NCBI RefSeq assembly: GCF_029227915.1
Contig: NC_079879.1
Coordinates: 3,224,001 to 3,288,000, forward strand
Reading direction: 5' to 3'
Source of the DNA: Hydractinia symbiolongicarpus
Lineage: Eukaryota; Cnidaria; Hydrozoa; Anthoathecata; Hydractiniidae
Length of the DNA stretch: 64,000 nt
Shown: piece by piece, positions 24,689-35,700 of the stretch
How positions within the stretch are numbered: position 1 is the first letter of the stretch
Layout: every line of letters starts with the position of its first letter
Made by a program: the position numbers and the translations under genes
The notes under the pieces: model-generated
Database searches by the model: none
Told to the model about the DNA's origin: nothing
Seen by the model: only the letters and a program-made list of their open reading frames with translations

Positions 24689-26520
24689 AAGTTGGTCGGG
24701 AATTGTATGAAGCGATGTTGTACGATGGAGGGCTCCTCTGCACGTGAGTGACGTAATTAGTAGGCTTCGAATTTCGTGCTAAGGATATAGATTTCAACAT
24801 CTCAGCTACATTTTCAATACTTTTATTCGGGTCGTTTCGTAGAATTTCAGCTACCAACACCTACAAAAAATATGTTATTTATTAGTCCCATTTAATTCAA
24901 ATTAATTTGACAGCTAATTACAGGGGTCTTATTACAGAGGGAAAGGCAATTCTCTTCAAAAACCATAGTTAAATTTCTTTCAGTTCCAATTTTATGGCGA
25001 ATTTCATCTTAATCTGGATACCTTTTTAAATTTCAGGGGTGTAGTGTTTATAAATTAAAATTGATGGTTAAGTTTTGCAAGTGGTGTTCACTGAGGTAGT
25101 TTACGCATATTTTGGCAGATTGAGGTGCATTCAAAAAGTTTTTTCTCCCAAGAAGAATGTTATTCTGGAAATTATTGTAGTTCACAGGTGAATATCGATT
25201 TAGGGACTTGTTTTTCAAGGAGGAAAAATGGATTGTGGTTAAATTACCCAGGATCCACTATTTTATGAATTGTAGACTAAAGTAAGATTTGTTTCTTTGC
25301 ATTAACATTTTAAGTTAACAGGATTGTGACCGTTAACAGGATCGTGACCATCATTCAGGAAAAACATTGTCTGATTTTTTCCCTGATAAAAACTTGCAAA
25401 CTAAGAATAAAAATTCTTTATGTGTTGAATTTGTGTGCTACTGTTTCATTTTATTTGAAAAGTTACGGGTTTTTTTCAAACAACTTTTATACATACAAGT
25501 GGCAAGGGATAAGTTTAAACCAAACAATTTTCTTAAGGAAACTAATTATCAGATACCAAGCCAGTAATGACCACTTGACCACTTTAGTGGCGCCGTAGAT
25601 TAGTGGTTATAGCTCTCGTACTCTGTGCGGGAGACCGGGGTTCGATTCCTCTTGACGGCGATTCAACATGGGCGAGTGAATGTTACCATAGCCCCGGGTT
25701 AACCCAAGCCATGTGAGGGAATTTGGGAAGATGGCACACTGTGTGGGCCGTTGGATGTTGCCGGGAGTTGTCTAGTAGAGCGCGGGCTCTAATTGGGTCT
25801 GCGTAGCTCAAAATGAGCATTAAATACTCTAGGACTCTCCATCTACGCCATGGCCCCTCCTGGAAATAATAGACAGGGTATATCCCTCGATATTTGTGAG
25901 GCTAGCCATGTAAAATATGCACATCTATCTATCTATCTGGGGAACTCATGAGTGGCAGCTCAAGATATTATATTCGAAAGTGGATAACAATGGTAATACA
26001 TATTCTTATGCACTAAAAAAACAACAAAGTACCAAATTTGTCTAGATTCTTACAAATCCTTTTTGCTGATGACATTACCCAAATTCATTGCCCGGAAGAA
26101 TGGGTGCTAATGTTTTCCTTATGGGAAAAAATCCATAATGGGGGGTTTGTTGGGCTTCTAAAGTGAAGCAAACGTTATAACGTTATGATAAACATTTAGA
26201 TGCATAATAGTATAGTTTAACACTTGGTGAAGGCCTTTCTGAATATACTGGAAGGTGTCCTTACAAACGTTAGCTAGCTAAAACTACAACAAAAATGGTT
26301 AAGTGGACTTGTACATCAGGCTTGTGTTTCATCGACTTTGGGTATTGACGGAGAACCTTTTAAAAAAAATTTCATCGTTCACCAAGATTAGAATCTTTAA
26401 AATCATAATATTGGAAGATTTTAAAAACAGATGGTGTTAACTGGAAAAATGAGTATATTTGCTGTGAACACTGGAGCTCCAATAAGAGTTAAGGAACTTG
26501 CAACTATAAAATTTCGAAAC
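24689..26520 (-). repeat. Duplicate of LATS exon 2 start and intron 1 (copy of 32982-34474)
   Basis: Near-identical to 32982-34474 in the same orientation, including the first 172 bases of LATS exon 2 and its splice acceptor (exon part 24860-24689). The encoded stretch, from VLVAEILRNDPNKSIENV to NIASYNSRPT, is unchanged relative to the LATS gene. Relative differences are a block at 25139-25310 absent from the other copy, a SINE at 25578-25938 present only here, and a LINE-tail-like insert (33900-34074) present only in the other copy. Confidence 0.9.
25578..25938 (+). mobile_element. tRNA-derived SINE with (ATCT)n tail
   Basis: The head (about 25589-25660) is tRNA-like with an A box (tagattagtggttatagc) and a B box (ggttcgattcc), giving an internal RNA polymerase III promoter. 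A body of about 270 bp ends in (ATCT)n. The paralogous segment at about 33713 lacks it and reads straight through, so the insertion is dated after the duplication. A canonical target duplication is not clear; gaccactt is repeated only on the left side. Confidence 0.8.
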
Positions 26521-27208
26521 GGTAAGATACTTCTTCTCGCTTTCAGTTTTACGAACAACACACTCCTTGACCCCTTTTGAAGCAATACACTTTGAAGGTA
26601 CTATATCAAAAAAACGCTAATGTTTCATCCATGTTTCCTACCCTCATGAGCTTTGCTGCATCGGCATAAAACTTTGTCAGTCCCTTCAGCTGCACAGGAA
26701 GCTTTTTAACTCACGGATGTGCGATTGCGCAGGCAGAATCTGTTGCAGGAAAGAAATTTAGTCATCCAACCGTTAGCTACTCGCCTTAAATTCTGAATTA
26801 TGCGGTAATATCAATTTCTTGGCTTTTTCTTTCAAAGCCAAGGTAGACACTGGGAAGTTTTGATCTCTTAGGGAAGCACCCATTTGTTAAGCTTCTCCTC
26901 TACTTCAGGTGGATAACTTTTTTTTCGTCCTGCACCTGGAGGATTTGTCTTTTTCGACTTCGTAACTCTGCCTTGTAATGGTTTGGCATTAACGATTCCT
27001 CGAATTGTTGATTCATTCAGATCGAAAGCTCTTGCAGAGTCGTGATAATTCCACTATTTAGATAGATAGATAAAAAACGGATCTCAGCTTTCTTTTGGTT
27101 AGTGAAACGCTATTGAGTCTTGGCTGGTGAACGGGGATTGCCACCTGATGGTAAAAGATAATATTTTTCGACATTAGTTTCGTACCTTTGGTAATTTAGC
27201 GCGTCCAT
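26521..27208 (-). pseudogene. pogo-like transposase, N-terminal part (broken)
   Basis: It starts MDALNYQRYETNVEKYYLL on the minus strand, then shows a helix-turn-helix-like region, a Pro/Gly-rich linker (PPGAGRKKSYPPEVEEKL type, read across frames) and the first catalytic motif, GNMDET. Several stops and frameshifts interrupt it. It stops at ESEKKYLT, where the LATS-derived insert begins. Family: DDE_1 superfamily transposases (pogo/Tigger/jerky). Not functional. Confidence 0.7.
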
Positions 27209-27320
27209 TTTATTTTCCCCTAATTATTAACACGTACTTTGAAAGCCGAAATCTTGTAATTAATATTTCTCTAATTTTTCACCAAAATAATTATTTATTG
27301 CCACGCGTTAAATTGGAGAA

Positions 27321-29040
27321 GCCACGGCAGGTTGAAGAACAAAAATTGATTGGAGGAGTTGAACAAAAAACGTCGCAATACCTTGAAAATAGCAAATTAA
27401 TGGAATGAAAGTCCATTGTAAAATCCATTTTGTGAGGCTGAAAGACAAATTAAGTGCAGCAAACTTTTTTTGCTATTTAAAGAAATTTTGCAGAAATTAG
27501 GCAAAATTTAAAATACGAATAAAAATGTTGAAGTTGCGGAAATTATTTTGCCATTGGAAGCTCTAGTCTATTTCTCAAATCAATACAAAAGATCATAAAA
27601 ATATTGTTTTTGTTTTTACACAACGTAAAATATTTTAGACACCATTAGCACAAATGAATCTGTTTGCTAATTAGAGGTGTCCATCTTTCGGAAAGTTGAT
27701 ATTTTGGGCTTATTTTTAATAAATCGTGTATATTTGTGTTTTTCGACTTGTGGGATTGTACAAGACAAAAAAATATATAACAACAATAGGGTCGACCGTG
27801 GAGGATATAGACTTGAAATCCTGGTTCAGCATTGTTTTTATGGCCCAAAAGAAGCTATAGGGCCGTATAAAAACTAGAAAAAAACAGAGAGGTAAACTGG
27901 ACTATCTAAATGTTGAAAAGAGCAACGACAATAAAAATTCTAATGAATGACAATGTTTTTTTTGTTGTTATTTCTCTACAGAAAAAAAACTTAAAGAGTA
28001 GTTGTATCATTTTCTGCAGGTGCCCGCAATTAGAATAAAAACAGTTCAAAAATACCTATTTCGTTAATTGGATGTCCGCTACATACCCTGTCCGCTTTAT
28101 AAATATGACAATTTGACAAAAATTCGACCGGTGTAAGAAAATCTGTCCGTTAATCAGACGTGCCACCTTTTGGAGTTTCTATCGGAAAATGGCATTGCAG
28201 AATTGAATATCAAGTAACGTACGTTCTTTAAGTGCAGCAACTTTCCCGGACAGAAAATTTAGCAAATGGGAAAATTGAAAATTTAGCGACATTAACCTTT
28301 ATTTTATTTATTTTGCTTTTAAAAGTGAATACGTTCCGAAATCGCAAAAATAAGTCCGCTAAAATTCTAAAGAAGTTGCGCGTGTGAATATGTGGTGCTG
28401 CAACGTGGCATTGAGACGATGTCGCAGTGCTTTGGGATATAGGCGAAAGCTCTTTCACTTCTCCAGAACGAAGCCAGTATCAACAGTTATGACAAAAACA
28501 CGACACAGTAGGTTGAATACCATTTGCGTATGAACAAGAAAAATAGTTAGTTATGTACAAAGTCGATATGCACATTAAAATACAAATAGAACCTTTTATA
28601 AAATTATTGATCGCTAAGAAAATAGAATTTTTAGAAAATATATTTATGTATAAAAAAAGGAGATTAAAGCGGAGTATTTTGTAACGTAAACTAAAATTTA
28701 AAAACAATAACAACAAGAAGAGTTCTATAAAACACAGAGTAAAACTGCGTTCTTCACATAATTCCTCTCTTATCGTTACCAAAAATAATTTTTTTAAAGA
28801 CACAATAGCATTCTAGAAGGAAGAATTTAAACTCAAAAAATAGAACACCATTATAAACATACTAATTAAACAAAAAAAAAAATTCCCAATATATCTACAA
28901 AACTATTAACCTTTCATTTCATGCAAAAATACATCTCTAGAAAAAAATAGTTTTAAATTTACCCTAAAAACATTCTCTTCCCAGGGTATAAAATTTTCTA
29001 CACTCGCTCAAAAACACAAATCGGTTGTAACTCTTAACTA
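27321..29040. other. Intergenic DNA between the pogo element and LATS
   Basis: AT-rich with no convincing coding. Short frames (27645-27848, 28228-28458, 28480-28803) are low-complexity. I see no feature that can be supported. Confidence 0.5.
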
Positions 29041-29044
29041 ACTT

Positions 29045-29670
29045 ATTGTAACTAATTTTCGCGCGTATTAATTTTCGCGCGATAGTTTAAAAGTATTAAT
29101 TAATTTCCGTATTAATTTTAGCGCATCAGAAATTTTCTTAATTTAAAATTTGAATTGACCACTTTGAAAAGATAGATTACATATTAATAATTTCGTATGA
29201 GTGGCTAAATATTAACTTTGAAGACACTTGGAACTTTTGGTAGCCAAGTCCACAGAAAAAGGCAACACATAGTGCGTGGACAACAAATGTCAACAACCTT
29301 ACACCGGCTACAAAAAGTCATGAGAAAAGATGGAGAAAACAAAGCAAAAAAAAAAAGTATCAAATTTCATGATATAAGATCAATGTTCCAAAATGCCACA
29401 AATAAGCGTACAAGAACAACTGAAGAGAATAAAGACGACAGAATCGTGATTTTGAATGCATGCAGAGTTTGGAAATATTGTCTTAGTTATGTATTTTAAT
29501 TATTTTGTATTTCTTTAACTATTGTACGGAAAGAAAAAAGAATCAAATTATGAATTTTTTCTTTATTTTCGCGCATTTTGAACTTAAATTCTGTGCTAAT
29601 TTTCGCGCAAAAACAGAGATTTTTTGCGCGAGTGCGCGAAAATTAGTACGCGCAAAAATCAGTACGAATA
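29045..29670. mobile_element. Inverted-repeat element with TTTTCGCGC termini
   Basis: The left side carries gtaactaattttcgcgcg and attaattttcgcgcg; the right side carries the inverted form gcgcgaaaattagtac and acgcgcaaaaatcagtac. An unrecognised basic 93-codon frame lies inside (29218-29499). This is probably a non-autonomous transposon placed just 3' of LATS. Its ends are approximate. Confidence 0.45.
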
Positions 29671-29790
29671 AGGTAAAAAAATTTCAGAATAGATAAGCAA
29701 GTCAAATCATCGAGGCATTTGTTGCTATTATAGTAAACAAAATAATTTATAAAAAGGTTGGATTTTTGTTGCGAGTGACTTTCTTCTTCG

Positions 29791-32700
29791 TCAAACATAC
29801 ACAGGGGCTTTCTCCTCTGACACAGAGGGACTGTGCGCAGCCACTTTGCTTGGAACACTCATCGATTTGTTGCTTGTTGTTGCCGATCTCTTTGCATGAT
29901 TTAGCGCTTTTGGTTTGGCCTCTTTCTCAGGCATTTCAACATTCGAGTTAGCAATTCCGCCATCGTCAAAGAAATGTCGGAAGGTGAACTCATAGAAGGC
30001 GTATTCTGGTCCTTTTTTTGTATCCTCCTCGTCTGGTTTATTGCCATCAGAGTCAGATCCGTTGCACATGTTTTCGGGTACTGGATCAAAGTTAGACGTG
30101 TCAGTAGGATTCCGAATAGTTGGAATATACGGAGCCTTCTCCTGGTGGATCGTGCTAAAGTTCACACCGTTGAAGTATGGGTGTTGTTTTATATCATCAG
30201 CACTATCCTTGCCCAGTCGTTCATCGGGTGCCGCACATAATCGTCGGATTAAATCTTCGGATTCTTTCGGAAGACGATGTTTTGGAATGGTTAAAGTTTG
30301 CTGCCAGTTGATAACCTAAACGAAAGTTTAAATGAAAATGAAAATTCCTTTAGAGCAGGAAAAATCAAAGAATCGCATATGATTTTAAGCAGTCAAAATG
30401 TGAACATTTATGTCACTTTATTAAACAAAGCAGTTTTCAATTTGGAATAAAATAATACTACGTGGTTAAAAAAGGCTTGCTAAGATTGTATGCGTGTTTA
30501 TTTGTCCACCACAAAGAACGAAACTTTTAAGATTTTTGATTGAAAAATTTAAAAATTTTGTATTCAGCTGTTAATGACGCTCACGTCAAATTTTTGTGGC
30601 TGCTAGAAGAATTAAACAAAATAGAGAAAAGCCGTTTTAATGAGATCACCAAGGATCCTAGTTGGACTACAAGAGTCACTAGCTATATACCTTTAGTTGA
30701 GTCTCTGCTGCAGAGTGGGCAAAGAAGGGAGGCTGTCCAATGATCATCTCGTACAATATCACTCCCACAGACCACCAATCACACTGCTGTGAGTACGGAA
30801 TTCTCATAAGCACTTCAGGTGCGATATAGTTTGGAGTGCCAACTAGGGAGTGAGCTTGACACCGCATATGACGCCGCAGCTGTCTACGTTCTAACGGTTT
30901 GCACAAATCGTATTTCAAGCGATGACTCTTACAATTACAATCCACATCGTTTAGCATCGACTCCCAACCCCCTTCAGGCTCCATTGAAAATTGACGAGTA
31001 TGCCCGCCTCCCTCTGGTTCTGGCTGGTAATATTTCGAATCATGTGTCCAACGGAAACCTGTACATAGACCAAAGTCTGTTAATTTTATGTGTCCATTAG
31101 AATCAATGAGAACATTGTCCGGTTTGATGTCTCGATGTATAAATCCAAGCTTGTGCACAGACTCGATAGCAAGAACAAGTTCACTAATATAAAAACGAGC
31201 GAGTGGCTCTCGAAAGATGCCGAGCTTAATAAGTAAAGCCATCAAATCACCGCCTGGTACATAATCCATAACAAAGTACAAATTTTGTTCGTTTTGGAAG
31301 GAATAGTATAATTTCACAACCCATTCGTTATCTGCTTCAGCTAAAATATCACGTTCTGCTTTTACGTGCGCTACTTGATTGCGACGGAGCACAACACTTT
31401 TGCGTAGCGTTTTCATAGCGTAATAAGCACTTGTGCCGTTTTTCCTCACCAAAGCAACCTCGCCAAATGCACCTACACCAACCACCTTGATCTTGGAAAA
31501 CATAGACTTATCCATTTTGGCTCGTTTAAGTCGGATATAATTTGACTCTTTTTGATTCAACAATTTCCGCATTTCCTCCTGAGCTTGTTCCGGAAGACCA
31601 ACCCGGGCCATTTCAGCTTCGAGTTGCCTTCTTCTGTGACGTCGCTGTTCTTGAAGTTTTAACAAATTTTCTACGTGTTGTTCCATGTAAAATTTGTAAG
31701 CTTGCGGAGTGTAATTTTTTAACCTGGTAGAGAAAGGTTCTTGGTCAGGCACACTTTCGTCTTGTCTTTCTTTTTTATCTTTAGAATGTACAACCATGGT
31801 ATGGCATGGAGATGTGAAAGTTGGTAAGGGAGAGTAAGACCGCTCCACTCCATCTGGCGTTGGTGAAGTGCTGGCGGATGAATCAGACTGATAAAACGAG
31901 CCCGGTTCGGTGGCAGTAGAAGTCTTTTTACTCGATGAGCCAGAACCAGAGGAATATGATTGAAATGCGCTGCTTTCAAGTTCGTCCAAATTTATTGAGC
32001 TACGATTACTTCCTCTGTGTGTATTAATTCCAGGATATGGTGGTGGAGAGCCTCTGTCCCGACAGGATGATTCTTTGATCGGCACGAAGTGAGATTCAGG
32101 TTTCTGTGGGTGAGTTGGTACCTGCGGGACAGCGAAAACATGCTCTGGCTGTTGTTGAGGAGGATGCTGTTGCTGAACGGGGTGTAATGGCGTGATCTGC
32201 GTCACGCTAGATTTTGGACTAAACTGCCTTATCTGATGCGGAACACTCGTCCCATAGCCGTAAGGTGGCGGTTCTTTCTGTAGCGACCGTGGAGACGACT
32301 GACCAGACGAAGATGGAGATGATGTCATCATGCTTTCGTATCCCTCTGGAACGCCACCCACCACATTAACTCTATCATTTTTTTCGTCAAATATAACAGT
32401 TACTGGATTATTAGTACCAACAACTTCTCTGTCCTGACTAGAAATTCTTTTCAGGGCTGGTTTCGCTCCTGGGTAGGGTGGTGGTGGTTTGTTTGGGATT
32501 GTTTCCATCGAGTTGCGTTTGTCAGCATAGTCATAAGCATTATTTAATACCTCCGCTGACCAACGATTTTGAGGGTTCATCTTGCGTTCGGATGGTTTGG
32601 GCCTCAATGTTACTCCTTCATTTTGCCTGGCATATTTTTCAATTGACTTTTGAACTTTCCAGCTTGCAGCTTCCTTACTTGAATTTTGCATAATATGATC

Positions 32701-35700
32701 AACGGTGGAGTGCATGTCGGGATTAACAGAAAAGACAGCGGGGTGTGTTTTCTTATCAGAGTATGAAGCTTGTGAGTACGGATTGTATTCACCCGTGACG
32801 CCGTTAGACTTATCTTCTCCTGAATACTGTCTTTGAATCGATTGGCTGTCGAAAATTGCTTGATTCGAAGAGTACGGGGGTCGGTATCCAGAATCGTGAA
32901 TCGAAGGTTTCGTATAATGGTGGGAATTGAACCTTGGAGTTGAATACTGCATCCTGCTTTGTGAACTGTTCATATTGGACGAAGTTGGTCGGGAATTGTA
33001 TGAAGCGATGTTGTACGATGGAGGGCTCCTCTGCACGTGAGTGACGTAATTAGTAGGCTTCGAATTTCGTGCTAAGGATATAGATTTCAACATCTCAGCT
33101 ACATTTTCAATACTTTTATTCGGGTCGTTTCGTAGAATTTCAGCTACCAAAACCTACAAAAAATATGTTATTTATTAGTCCCATTTAATCCAAATTAATT
33201 TGACAGCTAATTACAGGGGTCTTATTACAGAGGGAAAGGCAATTCTTTTAAAAAACCATAGTTAAATTTCTTTCAGTTCCAATTTTATGGCGAATTTCAT
33301 CTTAATCTGGATACCTTTTTAAATTTCAGGGGTGTAGTGTTTATAAATTAAAATTGATAGTTAAGTTTTGCAAGTGGTGTTCACTGAGGTAGTTTACGCA
33401 TATTTTGGCAGATTGAGATGCATTCAAAAAGTTTTAACATTTTAAGTTAACAGGATTGTGACCGTTAACAGGATCGTGACCATCATTCAGGAAAAACATT
33501 GTCTGATTTTTTCCCTGATAAAAACTTGCAAACTAAGAATAAAAATTCTTTAAGAATATGTGTTGAATTTGTGTGCTACTGTTTCATTTTATTTGAAAAG
33601 TTACGGGTTTTTTTTCAAACAATTTTTATACATACAAGTGGCAAGGGATAAGTTTAAACCAAACAATTTTCTTAAGGAAACTAATTATCAGATACCAAGC
33701 CAGTAATGACCACTTGGGGAACTCATGAGTGGCAGCTCAAGATATTATATTCTAAGGTGGATAACAATGGTAATACATATTCTTATGCACTCAAAAAACA
33801 ACAAAGTACCAAAATTGTCTAGATTCTTACAAATCCTTTTTGCTGATGACATTACCCAAATTCATAGCCCAGAAGAATGGGCGCTAATGTTTTCCTTAAG
33901 ATAAGATAAGATAAGATAATTTTATTAATCAAAAATAGCTGTTCAGTTCAAATAATTAAATAAATTTTAATATGAAGAGAAAAAACAAACAAACTATTTT
34001 TGAAGGGAGACCTTACCTAATAGCAGAAGCTAAGACAAGGATAAGGCCACCCTTGGACGAGTACAATAGACTTATGGGGAAAAAATCCATAATGGGGGGT
34101 TTGTTGGGCTTCTAAAGTGAAGCAAACGTTATAACGTTATGATAAACATTTAACTGCATAATAGTATAGTTTAACACTTGGTGAAGGCCTTTCTGAATAT
34201 ACTGGAAAGTGTCCTTACAAACGTTAGCTAGCTAAAACTACAACAAAAATGGTTAAGTGGACTTGTACATCAGGCTTGTGTTTCATCGACTTTGGGTATT
34301 GACGAAGAACCTTTTAAAAAAAAATTCATCGTTCACCAAGATTAGAATCTTTAAAATCATAATATTGGAAGATTTTAAAAACAGATGGTGTTAACTGGAA
34401 AAATGAGTATATTTGCTGTGAACACTGGAGCTCCAATGAGAGTTAAGGAACTTGCAACTATAAAATTTCGAAACAAGCTATTTGTAAATAATAACAAAAA
34501 CAAAAAATACACGTTCTGATAATATGTCTATTACTTCTAAATAGTTCAATTTTTCCAAGATTAAAAGTACGTCATATTTTCAATATTTATGTGGTTTAAC
34601 ATTGCCCCAATTTAATATGCTGTTAGACTGTCTCATGCATTACTTTCACCTGATCCCATATCCTAACTGTTGCCACACACCGTCACTAAATAAGTTACTA
34701 GATAAAACAACAGAATTACTAACTGTCCTGACTATTTGCCATCACGGTGTTCATTCATTTTTTAGACTGGTGATGCCATTTTTGTAGCTGTTGTGTCACA
34801 GTCAGTTCCAAAATTTGATTGCAAATGTCGTTAAAACATTTTAAAAATAACAAAACTGCAAGCACGTGATAACATAAGCCATTTGCACCAACTAAACAAC
34901 TGCAATGAGCTTTTAAAGGGTATCCATTTTCAAAAAAAAAGGATCTGCTGACCTTGCTTCAGTACCATGACTTTTTAACCATTGCTTTTACATATGTACA
35001 CAAATTATCAACTAAAGTTTTAACAGTTACTATCTTTCTGCTCTGTAACATTCTAAAAGCTTTTTCTTGCTGACCTAAACTACCATGACTACCATATGTT
35101 TTTATTTTGCAGTAGTTCCTAAATATATCTTCATTGATAAGTAGTAAATCCTCATTCTTTTTACACCATTTAGCTGCAGTTAAAGGAATATCTGTGGGAT
35201 CTAAGCTACAACTAAACTTGTAATTTTTAAGTTTTACTAAATGAGGATCTCGCATAAACTTTCTAATTTTTATCTGGAGTTCTTGAACATTTCCTGAGAC
35301 ACACTGCCCTATATTTTTTAGCCATTCTGAACATTCTTCACGGCTTTAATTGCTAACATCCTTTGTATGGTCCATGTTTATGAACAGTTATAATTGATAT
35401 ATTGCAATAAATGTTTTTCTTCGATTTATCTAGCCAAGTACACTAAAACAATCGCCATTATCATGTTTTTTCCCCACAATTAATTCAGATGAACTTGACC
35501 ATACTGCATGAATTTGGCTAATAGCTGAGTGGATAGGAGCCAGCAGTACATTTGATGGAACGTTTCTGGGTTTAAGTTCCTTGGCAACAAAGATTTATGG
35601 AATCCTGCAACTTTGTTATTATTTTTACTGTTTAAAAGCATACACTTATCATTGCCTTCTACTTTAAATATATATATATTGCTCTAGCTACCCCAGAGTT

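Larger units (their letters stand above)
23812..27320 (-). mobile_element. Degenerate pogo-type (DDE_1) transposon split by a LATS gene fragment
   Basis: Candidate inverted ends are ttctcgattttaacgcgt (23813-23830) and acgcgttaaattggagaa (27303-27320). Between them on the minus strand lie two parts of one transposase, at 27208-26521 and 24688-24073. The gap between the parts is filled by a copy of LATS sequence (24689-26520). Without the insert the element would be about 1.7 kb, normal for pogo elements. Which process placed the LATS piece is discussed in the findings. The exact ends and target duplication are uncertain. Confidence 0.65.

Noticed and set aside
25589-25660. Functional tRNA gene
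   Set aside because: The tRNA-like head is joined to a SINE body and (ATCT)n tail, the anticodon arm is irregular, and the paralogous locus lacks it, so it is a SINE promoter.
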